A stretch of DNA of 64,000 nucleotides from Pseudonocardia sp. EC080619-01 (lineage in GTDB: Bacteria; Actinomycetota; Actinomycetes; Mycobacteriales; Pseudonocardiaceae), in the NCBI RefSeq assembly GCF_001420995.1, contig NZ_CP012184.1:1348501-1412500 (forward strand), given 5' to 3'. This document shows, piece after piece, positions 28,970 through 38,241 of the stretch; position 1 is the first letter of the stretch; each line of letters begins with the position of its first letter. Position numbers and translations under genes: made by a program. The notes under the pieces are model-generated. The model did not search any database and had not been told where the DNA came from. It saw nothing but the letters and a program-made list of their open reading frames with translations.

Positions 28970-29980
28970 TCACACCGCGTAGCGGGCAACGGGGAGCAGA
29001 GCGTCGGTGTCGCGGCGGTCCCCGTCGCCCGCGACGCACACCTCCAGCGAGCGCCGCAGGGCGGCCTCGTCGAGTCCGGTGCCGATCAGCACCAGCGTGG
29101 TGCGGCGGGGTTCGTCGGCGTCCCACCGGGTGCGGTGGAACCGGACGTAGCGGCCGACGGTGTGCAGGTCCCAGCGTTCCCGGCCGGGCGCGGCGGCGAA
29201 CCGCACCGAGCCCTTGATCCGGTAGAGCCCGGACGGGCGGGCGTCGAGGAGGTCCTGCAGACGCCCGGCGTCGAGCGGGTCGTCGCACTCGAACGTGAGG
29301 CTCTGGTAGCCGGCGTGCAGGTGGGCCTCGTGGTCGTGGCCGGCCTCGCGCACCTGCTCGCCGAGCATCAGCTGCCGCCCGGGGACGACCTCGATGTCGA
29401 ACAGCAGCGCCGGGTCGACCGCACCGTCACGCACCGGGACGATCAGGGCCCGGGGGTTGGCCTCGCGGCACAGCCGTCGCACCCGCCACAGCGTCCCCGG
29501 CCCGACCCGGTCGATCTTGTTGAGGACGACGAGGTCGGCCATCCCGACGTGCTTGTCCAGCTGCGCGTGCCGGCGGCGGGTGTCCTCGAACTCGGCGGCG
29601 TCGACCACCTCGACGAGCCCGCCGAAGCTGAGGTGCCTGCCGAGCGCGTCGAGCACCAGCTGGACCAGCGTGCCGGGCTCGGCGATCCCGCTGGCCTCGA
29701 TGACGATCACGTCGATCTCGTCACGGCGGCGGGTCAGGTTCTCCAGGACCCCGGCGACGCCGTCCTCCCCGACCTCGCAGCACAGGCAGCCGTTGCCGAG
29801 GCCGACGACCTCGCCCGCCTGCCCCGCCAGGCGCATCGCGTCGATGCCGACCGAGCCGAAGTCGTTGACGACGACACCGATGCGCGCGTCCCCGCCGGTA
29901 GCGAGGAGATGGTTCAGCAGGGTCGTCTTGCCGGCTCCGAGGAAACCGGCCAGCACCACGACCGGGATCTTCCGGGGCAC
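28970..29980 (-). CDS. CobW/COG0523-family GTP-dependent metallochaperone
   Basis: The 336-residue G3E GTPase has Walker A GFLGAGKTT (12-20), the metal-binding GCLCC (C65, C67, C68), EASGIAEP, NKID and a CobW_C domain (YRIKGSVRFA, HTVGRYVRF). A His-rich HDHEAHLHAG near 215 is usual in zinc- or cobalt-related members. These proteins hand metal to client enzymes. The GTG at 29980 has no strong ribosome site. No client or metal regulator is adjacent. Confidence 0.85.
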   Translation of the reverse strand: MPRKIPVVVLAGFLGAGKTTLLNHLLATGGDARIGVVVNDFGSVGIDAMRLAGQAGEVVGLGNGCLCCEVGEDGVAGVLENLTRRRDEIDVIVIEASGIAEPGTLVQLVLDALGRHLSFGGLVEVVDAAEFEDTRRRHAQLDKHVGMADLVVLNKIDRVGPGTLWRVRRLCREANPRALIVPVRDGAVDPALLFDIEVVPGRQLMLGEQVREAGHDHEAHLHAGYQSLTFECDDPLDAGRLQDLLDARPSGLYRIKGSVRFAAAPGRERWDLHTVGRYVRFHRTRWDADEPRRTTLVLIGTGLDEAALRRSLEVCVAGDGDRRDTDALLPVARYAV

Positions 29981-30077
29981 CCGACATGCCTACCACGTGC
30001 CACGGACCGTGCACGCCGGGTGGGGGCGCGTGCACGGAGTGGGTCCGGGTCGTCCACCGGTCGATACAGTGCCCCCC

Positions 30078-31076
30078 ATGCCCGACACAGCTGCCGGACG
30101 TCCGCCACACGGAGTGATCGCCGTCGCCGGAGAGGCCCTCGTCGACATCGTCCCCGCCCCGGCCGAGGGGTACTGGGAGTTCGCGCCCGGTGGCAGCCCG
30201 GCGAACGTCGCGGTCGGCCTGTCGCGGCTGGACGTCCCGGCCCGGATGCTCGCCCGGCTGGCCGACGACCTGCTGGGCCGGAAGCTGCGCGACCATCTGG
30301 CGGGCAACGGCGTCGACCTGTCGCACGCCGTCGAGGCCGGCGAGCCGTCGTCGCTGGCGATCGTCGAGCTGGCCGACGACGGGCAGGCGTCCTACGACTT
30401 CCGCATCTCGGGCACCGCGGACTGGCAGTGGACCACCGACGAGCTCGAGGGCGCCCTGGACGAGGGCCCCGGCGGACCCGTCCTGGCCGTCCACTCCGGA
30501 TCGCTGGCGCTCACGACCGCGCCCGGGCACGAGGCGCTGCGCGAGCTCCTGGCCTCGGCGGTCGACACCGCGACGGTGAGCTACGACCCCAACTTCCGGC
30601 CGTTGCTGATGGGCACCCCGGAGGAGGTCCTGCCCGGCGTGCACGAGCTGCTCGGGCTGGCCGACGTGGTGAAGGTCAGCGAGGAGGACCTCGCCTGGCT
30701 GCACCCGGGACGCGAGCCCGGTGACATCGTCGGCGAGTGGCTGGACCTCGGGCCTGCCGTCGTCGTCGTGACGCTGGGGGCGGAAGGCGTGCTGGCCGGC
30801 ACCGCGTCGGGGCTGCACAGCGTGCTGCCGGGCCGACGGATCGACGTCGTCGACACCGTCGGGGCCGGGGACAGCTTCTCCGCCGCGCTGCTGGCCGGGC
30901 TGCACCGGCGCGGGCTGCTCGGCGCGATCGCCCGCGACGACCTCTACCGCATCGGGCGCGAGGCCCTCGACGGCGTGCTCGCCGAGGCCGTCGCCGCGGC
31001 CGCGATCACCTGCTCCCGGCACGGTGCGAACCCGCCGACCCGGGCCGAGCTCGACGCCGCGGACCTCGCCGGCTGA
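30078..31076 (+). CDS. PfkB-family carbohydrate kinase (fructokinase-like)
   Basis: The 332-residue protein has the N-terminal GGSPANVAVGLSRL signature and the C-terminal DTVGAGDSF with the catalytic D265. It phosphorylates a sugar, probably fructose or a related ketose. A TACAGT box ends seven bases before the ATG, so the transcript is probably leaderless. It abuts the convergent GH16 gene, with the stop codons adjacent. Confidence 0.85.
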   Translation: MPDTAAGRPPHGVIAVAGEALVDIVPAPAEGYWEFAPGGSPANVAVGLSRLDVPARMLARLADDLLGRKLRDHLAGNGVDLSHAVEAGEPSSLAIVELADDGQASYDFRISGTADWQWTTDELEGALDEGPGGPVLAVHSGSLALTTAPGHEALRELLASAVDTATVSYDPNFRPLLMGTPEEVLPGVHELLGLADVVKVSEEDLAWLHPGREPGDIVGEWLDLGPAVVVVTLGAEGVLAGTASGLHSVLPGRRIDVVDTVGAGDSFSAALLAGLHRRGLLGAIARDDLYRIGREALDGVLAEAVAAAAITCSRHGANPPTRAELDAADLAG

Positions 31077-32099
31077 TCAGCCGAGCCTGCGCGGCGCCCG
31101 CTCGGGGAAGTCCTTCGGCTGGCCGGTCGCGTTCGAGCCGGGCGCCAGGGTCAGCTCCGCCGGCTCGCTCTCGGGCAGCGCCCACTGCTTCGCCCAGTCC
31201 ATGTGCATGGCGGTCGGGCCGCCCGCGTCGCCGAAGTAGTCCAGCTGCATGGTCATGTTCATCGGCCGCGGCGGGAACTGCTCGGTGTTCGTGGTCGAGT
31301 ACCACTCCTTCCCGTTCACGAAGGCCGTGATCTTCTCCGGCGTCCACTCGAGCGCGTAGGCCGACCACTGCGTCGCGTCGTGCTCGACGGAGCCGTAGTC
31401 CTGGTCGTTGTTCTCCCCGTAGTGCAGGAAGAACTCCGTCTCCTGCCGCGTGTCGTCGGTGATCTCCATCCAGTCGACCTCGCCACCGACCGGGAAGTCC
31501 TCGGCGACGGGCCAGAGCAGCAGCAGCGCGTTGAGCCCGCCGGACGCCTTCTCCGACTGCACGCACGCCTCCCACCGGCCGTACTTCTGACCGGGGTGCC
31601 AGCTGACGGCGCCGGTGGTGCCGTCCTCGTCGCCCTTGATCGTCATGGCGCCGTCGGCGACGGAGACCTGGTCCGGGGTGCGGATGCCCTGCTCGTCGTG
31701 GCCGGGTTCGGGGCCGTAGGGGTGCCAGTCCGGCGGGAGGGCGGTGCCGTCGAAGTCGGACCGGCGGGTCGGCTCGCCCCAGCCGAGCGTGTCGGCGGCG
31801 GTCGTCGTGCAGTGCGACGCCGGGGCGGGGGCCTGCTGCTGCTGCGGTTGCTGCGGTGCCGGTCCGGTTGCCGGAGGTGCCGGCTCCGCGTCGGGCTGCG
31901 GCTGCACGGCGGGCTGCGCAGCCGCAGCGCCTGCGCGTGCCGGGTCCGCGGGCTGCGTCGTGGCGTTGCTCGTGAACGCCGGGTCCGTGGAATGCGCCGT
32001 GGCGGTGCCCGCGGCCGTCGTCGCCGTGACCGCCAGCGTCACCGCCAGCGCGGACGCCACGGCCAGCGCTCGCGGCCGGGTCCTCGTGTTCGCACGCAC
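31077..32099 (-). CDS. Secreted GH16-family beta-glucanase-like hydrolase
   Basis: The 340-residue protein has a signal peptide (about 1-36), a Pro/Gln/Ala-rich linker (about 48-95) and a GH16 catalytic domain. The active-site motif EVDWME holds E207 (nucleophile), D209 and E212 (acid/base). Substrates of this family are beta-1,3/1,4-glucans or galactans; which one cannot be told. The GTG at 32099 has GGGAG nine bases upstream. Confidence 0.85.
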   Translation of the reverse strand: MRANTRTRPRALAVASALAVTLAVTATTAAGTATAHSTDPAFTSNATTQPADPARAGAAAAQPAVQPQPDAEPAPPATGPAPQQPQQQQAPAPASHCTTTAADTLGWGEPTRRSDFDGTALPPDWHPYGPEPGHDEQGIRTPDQVSVADGAMTIKGDEDGTTGAVSWHPGQKYGRWEACVQSEKASGGLNALLLLWPVAEDFPVGGEVDWMEITDDTRQETEFFLHYGENNDQDYGSVEHDATQWSAYALEWTPEKITAFVNGKEWYSTTNTEQFPPRPMNMTMQLDYFGDAGGPTAMHMDWAKQWALPESEPAELTLAPGSNATGQPKDFPERAPRRLG

Positions 32100-32503
32100 C
32101 GTGAGTCACTCCCGTCACTCGGTTACCGACCGCCCCATCAGACGAGCAGTCGGTGAGGGGCGCCAGCCGAAACACTCGTCCGAGTCACCCCCGATCGGTG
32201 CTCGTGCCGGGAGAGATCGACCCACGGTGACGTCGGTGGCGCGGAACTCACCGCCCGTGACCGGCACGCACCCCGTCCCGCGCCCGTCGCCGCTCGGCGC
32301 ACCCCTTCGCTGCTCCACGCACCCGTCGCGTGGGGTGCGGCGCGCGGTCGGAAGGTGTGCGGCGCGGTCGAAGGGTGCGGCAGCGCGGGGCGGGCGGCGC
32401 GGGGCGGGCGGCGCGGGGCGGGAATGCGGCAGCGCCGGGGGCGAAGCGGCGGGGCGGGGCGGGACGGTGGGTGCGGGGACCGGTGCTCTGCGACAGTGGG
32501 GCC
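32100..32503. other. 400-bp intergenic region
   Basis: It lies between the divergent GH16 and cupin starts. It holds the second copy of the 22-base hairpin repeat and a G/C low-complexity stretch (32370-32465) with repeated GCGGGGCGGG. No gene is supported. Confidence 0.5.
32318..32339. repeat. Intergenic hairpin repeat, copy 2
   Basis: CGCACCC-GTCGCGTG-GGGTGCG is identical to the element at 23705-23726 except for one loop base, and both are followed by GC. Confidence 0.6.
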
Positions 32504-32916
32504 GTGTCGCGCCCCGATCTCGCTGCCGCGCTGGACCTCGCACCTCACCCGGAGGGTGGCTGGTACCGGCGGACCTGGACCTCCCCCGCGTCGTCCCGAC
32601 GCCGCACGGGGGCCGGCCCACGGCGACCGCCATCCTCTACCTGATGGACGGTCCGGGACGGTGGCACCGGGTCCGGTCGACCGAGCTGTGGCTGTGGCAC
32701 TCGGGCTCCGCCGCGGAGCTCGTCCTGGGCGGCGACGGGGACGCGCCCGGCACCGAGCAGGTGCTCCGCCTCGGCGCGGCGGATCCGGAGACGCTCCCCC
32801 AGCGTGAGGTCCCGGCCGGGGTGTGGCAGCGGGCGTACCCGCTCGGCGACGAGCCCGTCCTGGTGAGCTGCGTCGTCTCCCCCGGGTTCGACTTCGCCGA
32901 CTTCGAGCTGCGCTGA
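32504..32916 (+). pseudogene. DUF985 cupin, broken by a one-base deletion in a G5 run
   Basis: The first frame gives SRPDLAAALDLAPHPEGGWY and RRTWTSP, the N-terminus of DUF985 cupins. The second frame gives TATAILYLMDGPGRWHRV, ELWLWHSG and VVSPGFDFADFELR, the rest of the family. The frames join if one G is added to the run at 32608-32612, yielding a normal protein of about 137 residues. It is therefore either a sequencing/assembly error or a recent frameshift mutation. All other family motifs are intact, which favours an error. The GTG at 32504 is probably leaderless. Confidence 0.8.
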
Positions 32917-32926
32917 GAGCGGCCGG

Positions 32927-33970
32927 TCAGGCGGGCGCGGTGCCGAGCAGCCCCGCCGCGTCGCGGGTGTTGCGGATCCGCTCCGGCGCGACCCCGCAGG
33001 CGACGGCGCGGGCGCAGCCGTGGTCGAGCCAGTCGAGCTGGCCGGGGGCGTGCGCGTCGGTGTCGATCGTGAACTCGCACCCGGCCTCGACGGCGAGGCG
33101 GAGCAGCCGTTTCGGCGGGTCGAGCCGCTCCGGCCGCGAGTTGATCTCGACGGCGACGCCGTGCTCCGCGCAGGCGTCGAACACGGCGGTGGCGTCGAAC
33201 TCCGACTCCGGGCGCTTCCGCCGGCCGGTGACCATCCGCCCGGTGCAGTGCCCGAGCACGTCGACGTGCGGGTTCGCGACGGCGGTGAGCATCCGCTCCG
33301 TCATCTCGTCGCGCGGCATCCGCAGCTTCGAGTGCACGCTGGCGACGACGAGGTCGAGCTCGGCGAGCAGGTCGGCGTCCTGGTCGAGGGCGCCGTCGTC
33401 GAGGATGTCGACCTCGATCCCGGTCAGCACCCGGAAGTCCGACCCGGTGCCGGCGATCCGCTCGTTCAGCTCCGCGACCTGCTCCAGCTGGCGGCGCAGC
33501 CGGTCCGCGGAGAGCCCGTTGGCGACGGTGAGGCGCGGCGAGTGGTCGGTGACGACGAGGTAGTCGTGGCCGAGCCCGATCGCCGTCTCCGCCATCTCGG
33601 TGAGCGGCGACCCGCCGTCGGACGCGTCGGTGTGGCTGTGGCAGTCCCCACGCAGCGACTGCCGCATCGCCACGGCGGCCTCGGCGAGCGGGACGCCGTC
33701 GGCGTCGGCCCGCGCGACGGCGTCCTCCAGGCGCCGCAGGTAGACCGGTTCCTCGCCGGCGACCGACTCCCCCACGCAACGGGCGGTGACCTCGCCGACC
33801 CCGCGCAGATCGGTGAGCGAGCCGGCCGCGTGCAGCCGGGCGAGCTCGTCGGGGCCGGTGCCCCGCAGCGCCGCGGCGGCGGTGCGGAACGCCCGGACGC
33901 GGTAGGTCGACTCGTGTGCCCGCTCCAGCAGGAACGCGATCCGGCGCAGGTCGGCGACGGCGTCTCTCAC
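32927..33970 (-). CDS. PHP-domain phosphoesterase with N-terminal HhH region (PolX-like)
   Basis: The 347-residue protein begins with a helix-hairpin-helix-like region (about 1-100; LRGVGEVTARCV). A PHP domain follows with metal ligands in DCHSHTD (H111, H113), TDHSPRL, GIEVDIL, ASVHSK, HCTGR, EINSRPERLD and DTDAH. It resembles the C-terminal part of bacterial family X DNA polymerases without the polymerase core. A role in DNA end repair is inferred. It lies 10 bp after the CYTH-CHAD gene on the same strand. Confidence 0.8.
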   Translation of the reverse strand: MRDAVADLRRIAFLLERAHESTYRVRAFRTAAAALRGTGPDELARLHAAGSLTDLRGVGEVTARCVGESVAGEEPVYLRRLEDAVARADADGVPLAEAAVAMRQSLRGDCHSHTDASDGGSPLTEMAETAIGLGHDYLVVTDHSPRLTVANGLSADRLRRQLEQVAELNERIAGTGSDFRVLTGIEVDILDDGALDQDADLLAELDLVVASVHSKLRMPRDEMTERMLTAVANPHVDVLGHCTGRMVTGRRKRPESEFDATAVFDACAEHGVAVEINSRPERLDPPKRLLRLAVEAGCEFTIDTDAHAPGQLDWLDHGCARAVACGVAPERIRNTRDAAGLLGTAPA

Positions 33971-33980
33971 ACCTCGCAGG

Positions 33981-35597
33981 CTAGCGGCGCCGCATCCAGC
34001 GGCGGGATCTCGTGGTCCACACGTGCTCCCAGACCCCGGGCAGCCGCTCCTCCAGCCCGATCATGGCCGCCGTGTCCCGCCCGTGCAGCACACCGAAGGT
34101 GAACCCGTTGCGGCTCTCCGCGCCGGCGCGGGCGCCGAGGGTCCGCAGGAGCTCCCGGGACACCACGGCGTCCTGGTGGTCGCCGAGCACGGTCTGCACC
34201 TTCTTGAGCTGCTTCGAGAAGGCCCGCGCGTCCTTCCCGACGGCGGGACGGGCGACGTCGGTGGCGTAGCGGAGCTGCTTGCCGGTCTTGCGGGCGTCGT
34301 GCAGGGAGGTCGGCGCGACGTGCCCGGCGTCGAGGTCGGCGAGTGCGGCCTCCATCCGCCGCTCCAGCTTGCGGGCGGTCCGGCCGACCATCCGCGGCAG
34401 CGTCTCCCGTGCCGGCCGGTCGGCACGCGACGACAGCGGCGGGTCGGCCAGCAGCCGCAGCAGCGCCCCGCGCAGGGCGGCGTAGCGCTCGCCGTCGACG
34501 ACCTCGGTCACCGCCGCGCCGGTCTCGGCGCGGGTGCGGGCGAAGTGGCGGGTGACGGCGGCCTGCACCGGACCGAGCAGCAGCTCCGGGTCCAGGTCGT
34601 CGAGGCGGCCGTTCAGCCGGGCCTCCTGGACCTCGGCGTCACGCTCGCCGGCGAGGGCCCGCCCCAGCCAGCGCAGCTCCGCGACCAGGTGCGGCACCCG
34701 CGGCCCCTCGAAGACCCGCGAGAAGGTCCGCAGCGCGCTGCGGATCCGGCGGGCGGACACCCGCATCTGGTGCACGGCGTCGGGCCGGTCGGCACGCAGG
34801 TCGGCCTCGCGCGCGGCGAGGGTGTCCACCTGCCGTGCGACGTGGTCGAGCAGCGCGCGCCCCGCGGTGCCCTTGCGGCCCCGGCGGCGCGGCGGCTCGG
34901 CGGGCCCGGCGGCGGCGAACAGCGCGGCGAGCGTCCGGCGGGCCTGGCTCGGCCCGCGGACGAGTCCGGTGTCGCGCAGCGCGCCGTCGATCTCCTGCAG
35001 CACGTCGGTGCCCGCCGTCCCCGGCCGGACGACGGCCTCGCTCCAGGCCTCCCCCGACGTCGATCCGCCGAGCGTCCCGGCCTGCACCTGGTCGCGCTGG
35101 AGCGACGCGAGCTCGCGCCCGGCGGCGTCGTGCAGGAGGCCCACCGACCGCACGATCCGCACCCGCCCGACCGGGCGGAGCTCGGCGTCGCCGCGGACCC
35201 GGCGGAGCAGCGCGTCGATCTCCGGCGGGACGCCCTCCGGGTCGACGCCCTCGATCCCGCCGCCGGCCTGCGGCACCCGCAGCTCCTCGACCGGGTCGCC
35301 GTCGGGCAGCCGGAGCACCCAGGTGACGCTGGGCGCGACCGGCGCGCCGCGGTCGGGGACGATCCGCTCGACGGCGAGCTCGACGCCGACCGCGAACAGG
35401 CGCAGGTCGGCGGTGTCGAACCGCTCGTGCTCACGCACCTCCGCCTCGGTGACGGGCCGGACACCGTGGATGCCGGCGGACCCGCCGAGCCGGGGCGCGC
35501 CGGTGTGCGCGGGCCCGGTGTAGGTGAGGGCGTCGGGCGGGAGCTGCTCCTCCACCGCCGGGCCTGCCGTCCGTGTCGCGTCGCCGGGTTCGCTCAT
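33981..35597 (-). CDS. CYTH-CHAD domain protein
   Basis: The 538-residue protein has an N-terminal CYTH-like region (about 50-200, somewhat divergent) and a CHAD domain (about 245-520) rich in basic helices, with RVSARRIRSALRTF and SLHDARKTGKQLRYATD. CHAD domains bind polyphosphate and localise to granules. CYTH domains act on triphosphates. Regulation of polyphosphate metabolism is a reasonable inference. It is co-oriented with the PHP gene. Confidence 0.8.
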   Translation of the reverse strand: MSEPGDATRTAGPAVEEQLPPDALTYTGPAHTGAPRLGGSAGIHGVRPVTEAEVREHERFDTADLRLFAVGVELAVERIVPDRGAPVAPSVTWVLRLPDGDPVEELRVPQAGGGIEGVDPEGVPPEIDALLRRVRGDAELRPVGRVRIVRSVGLLHDAAGRELASLQRDQVQAGTLGGSTSGEAWSEAVVRPGTAGTDVLQEIDGALRDTGLVRGPSQARRTLAALFAAAGPAEPPRRRGRKGTAGRALLDHVARQVDTLAAREADLRADRPDAVHQMRVSARRIRSALRTFSRVFEGPRVPHLVAELRWLGRALAGERDAEVQEARLNGRLDDLDPELLLGPVQAAVTRHFARTRAETGAAVTEVVDGERYAALRGALLRLLADPPLSSRADRPARETLPRMVGRTARKLERRMEAALADLDAGHVAPTSLHDARKTGKQLRYATDVARPAVGKDARAFSKQLKKVQTVLGDHQDAVVSRELLRTLGARAGAESRNGFTFGVLHGRDTAAMIGLEERLPGVWEHVWTTRSRRWMRRR

Positions 35598-35656
35598 CCC
35601 GGAGGGTTCCCGCGGGCCCGCGGTCCATACGGGGCCGTCCGGGCGAACCGGGCGTG

Positions 35657-37162
35657 TCAGACGGCCTTGCCGGGGTTGAGGATGCCGTGCGGGTCGAGGG
35701 CCACCTTCACCGCCCGCTGCAGGGCCAGTGCGCCCGGGCCGAGCTCGCGCTCCATCCCGTCGCGCTTGAGCAGGCCGACCCCGTGCTCACCGGTCACCGT
35801 CCCCCCGGCCTCGACGGCGGCGGCGATGATCTCGTCGAACGCGGCCCTCGTCCGGGCCCGCGCGCCCGGGTCGTCGTGCGGGGTGAGCATCAGCGGGTGC
35901 AGGTTGCCGTCGCCGGCGTGCGCGACGGTGGCGATGCGGACCCGGTGCCGGGTGCCGATCTCCTCGATCCGGGCGAGCATCTCCGCCATCCGGGGGCGGG
36001 GGACGCAGACGTCCTCGGTGAGCATGCCCATCCCGAGCTGCTCCAGCGCCGGGTAGGCCATGCGGCGGGCCGCGAAGAGCGCCTCGGCCTCGGTCTCGTC
36101 GGTGGAGGCCATGGCCTCGGTCGCGCCGTGCTGCTCGAACGCGGCCAGGATCGCGTCCGCCTCGGCCTCGGCGGCCGGTTCGGGCAGGTCGGTCTGGGCG
36201 AGCAGCAGCGCGGCGGCGTCCTCGGGCAGTCCGGCGTTGCGCCAGTTGTTGACCGCGGTCAGGCACTCGCGGTCGACGAGCTCGAACACGGCGGGCTGCA
36301 ATCCCTGCTCGGTGACGGCGGCGACCGCGGCCCCGCAGTCGGCGAGCGAGTCGAAGAACCCGACGACGGTGCGCGGCGCGGACGGGCGCGCCGGGCGCAG
36401 CTTCACGGTGATCTCGGTGATCACACCGAGGGTGCCCTCGGACCCGACGAGCAGGCCCGCCAGGTCGTAGCCGACGACACCCTTCGCGGTCCGCCGCCCG
36501 ACCCGCACGATCTCACCGGTCGCGGTGACGACCTCGAGCGCGAGCACGTAGTCGCGGGTCACGCCGTACTTCACGCAGCACAGCCCGCCCGCGTTGGTGG
36601 CGACGTTGCCGCCGATCGTCGACCAGGGCGCCGACGCCGGGTCCGGCGGGTACCAGAGGCCCTGGTCCGCGCAGGCGGCGCGCAGGTCGTCGTTCACCAC
36701 CCCCGGTTCGACGACGGCGAGCCGCTCCCCGGCGGAGATCTCCCGGATCGCGGTCATCCGCTCCAGCGACAGCAGCACGCAGCCCTCGACCGCGTTCGCG
36801 CCGCCGGACAGCCCGGTCCCGGCCCCGCGCGGGACGACCGGCACCCGGGCCCGCGCGCAGGCGGCGACGGTGGCGGCGACGTCGGCCGTGGTCCGGGCCC
36901 GCACGACGCACAGCGGGGTGCCGTACTCGGCCCACTCCGCCTCGTCGTGCACGTAGGGGCGGACGGTGTCGGGATCGGTGAGGACCCGGTCGGCGTCGAG
37001 CACGGCGGCCAGCTCGGCGAGCAGGGCACGGCCGGTGGCGTCGGGCACCGACCGGTCCAGCTCGGCCGGTGCCGTGGACCCGCTGAACGGCCGCCCCTCC
37101 GGCTCGACGACGACCGGGGTGCCCTCGGTCAGCTCCCCGTCGGTGGATGCGCGCTCGACCAT
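35657..37162 (-). CDS. FAD-linked oxidase, GlcD/D-lactate-dehydrogenase type
   Basis: The 501-residue protein has a PCMH-type FAD domain (PRGAGTGLSGGA, TIGGNVATNAGG, KGVVGYDLAGLLVGSEGTLG) and the FAD-oxidase C-domain (HAGDGNLHP, GEHGVGLLK, DPHGILNPGK). It should oxidise a 2-hydroxyacid such as glycolate or D-lactate. The start overlaps the end of the PLP-enzyme gene by 34 bases. TACCGT ends seven bases before the ATG, so it may also have its own leaderless promoter. Whether it belongs functionally to the upstream metallophore-like operon is open. Confidence 0.85.
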   Translation of the reverse strand: MVERASTDGELTEGTPVVVEPEGRPFSGSTAPAELDRSVPDATGRALLAELAAVLDADRVLTDPDTVRPYVHDEAEWAEYGTPLCVVRARTTADVAATVAACARARVPVVPRGAGTGLSGGANAVEGCVLLSLERMTAIREISAGERLAVVEPGVVNDDLRAACADQGLWYPPDPASAPWSTIGGNVATNAGGLCCVKYGVTRDYVLALEVVTATGEIVRVGRRTAKGVVGYDLAGLLVGSEGTLGVITEITVKLRPARPSAPRTVVGFFDSLADCGAAVAAVTEQGLQPAVFELVDRECLTAVNNWRNAGLPEDAAALLLAQTDLPEPAAEAEADAILAAFEQHGATEAMASTDETEAEALFAARRMAYPALEQLGMGMLTEDVCVPRPRMAEMLARIEEIGTRHRVRIATVAHAGDGNLHPLMLTPHDDPGARARTRAAFDEIIAAAVEAGGTVTGEHGVGLLKRDGMERELGPGALALQRAVKVALDPHGILNPGKAV

Positions 37163-38241
37163 GACCGCGACGGTAGGCGGCCGCCGGGGCGCCGGGCCAG
37201 TGGAACCGGTGTGTGCACCGCGTCCGCAGGTGGTTCCGCCCCCGCCCACGCCATCCGGGACCACGGCAGCGCCAGCTCGTCGGTGCCCGTCACCGGGTGC
37301 GGGGCGAGCGTGTCCAGCGGCACCGCCTCGGTGTGCCGGGCGAAGACGCCGTCGACGTAGCGGTGGCCGGTGTCGGCGGCGATCAGCACGACGGTGCGAC
37401 CCGGGTCCCGCGCGCGCTCCCACCGCGCGGCGAGGTACGACGCGCCCGCCGACAGGCCCGCGAACACCGCGTGCCCGCGGAGCAACGCCACCGCTCCGGA
37501 CAGGGCGGCGGTGAACCCGGTCCAGTGGACGACGTCGTAGGCGGGGTGGTCGACGTTGCCGAACGGGATCGAGCTGCCGATCCCGGCGATGATGATGTCC
37601 GGGTCGGCGACGTGCTCGCTGCCGAAGGTCACGCTGCCGAACGGCTGCACCCCGACGAGCCGGGTCGGGCCCCCCGGCGGGTCACCGGCGCGCAGGTACC
37701 GGGCGAGGCCACCGGTGGAGGCCCCGGACCCGACCCCGCCGACGACGGTCAGCGGCACCGGTCCGAGCGCCTCCCGCAGCCGTTGCGCGACCGGCCGGTA
37801 GCCGAGGTAGTGGACGTCGTCGTGGTACTGGCGCATCCAGTGCAGCCGGGGGTCGGCCGCGAGCAGCTCCCGGATCCGCGCGACCCGGCGGCTCTGGTCG
37901 AGCTTCAGGTCGTCGCTGGGCGGCATCCGCTCGAGGGTGGCGCCGAGCAGCTCCAGCTGGATCCGGGCGGCGTCGTCGACGGTGGTGGAACCGACGATGT
38001 GGCAGTGCAGGCCGTGCCGGTGGCAGGCCAGCGCGAGGGCGTAGGCGTAGATCCCGCTGGAGCTGTCGACGACGCTGTCACCGGGCGCGATCCGGCCGGT
38101 GTCGAGCAGCCGCCGCACCGCGGCGTCGGCACTGAGCACCTTCATGGTCTCGAACCGCAGGCAGACGAGCCCGTCGTCGAGCCGGACCAGGTCGGGGCGT
38201 CCGACGGCGTCGGCGACGTGGGTGTCGACCGCGCCGGTCAC
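37129..38241 (-). CDS. PLP-dependent cysteine-synthase-like enzyme
   Basis: The 370-residue protein is a fold-type II PLP enzyme. RFETMKVLSADAAVRRLL supplies the likely Schiff-base K34, DSSSGIYAYALA takes the place of the usual S-G-N-T-G loop, and GGVGSGASTGG forms the phosphate cradle. The altered asparagine loop sets it apart from CysK and CysM. SbnA-like homologues use O-phosphoserine in metallophore synthesis. Translation is coupled to the GHMP kinase (ATGA). O-phospho-serine or O-phospho-threonine supplied by that kinase is an attractive but unproven substrate. Confidence 0.75.
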   Translation of the reverse strand: MTGAVDTHVADAVGRPDLVRLDDGLVCLRFETMKVLSADAAVRRLLDTGRIAPGDSVVDSSSGIYAYALALACHRHGLHCHIVGSTTVDDAARIQLELLGATLERMPPSDDLKLDQSRRVARIRELLAADPRLHWMRQYHDDVHYLGYRPVAQRLREALGPVPLTVVGGVGSGASTGGLARYLRAGDPPGGPTRLVGVQPFGSVTFGSEHVADPDIIIAGIGSSIPFGNVDHPAYDVVHWTGFTAALSGAVALLRGHAVFAGLSAGASYLAARWERARDPGRTVVLIAADTGHRYVDGVFARHTEAVPLDTLAPHPVTGTDELALPWSRMAWAGAEPPADAVHTPVPLARRPGGRLPSRSWSSAHPPTGS

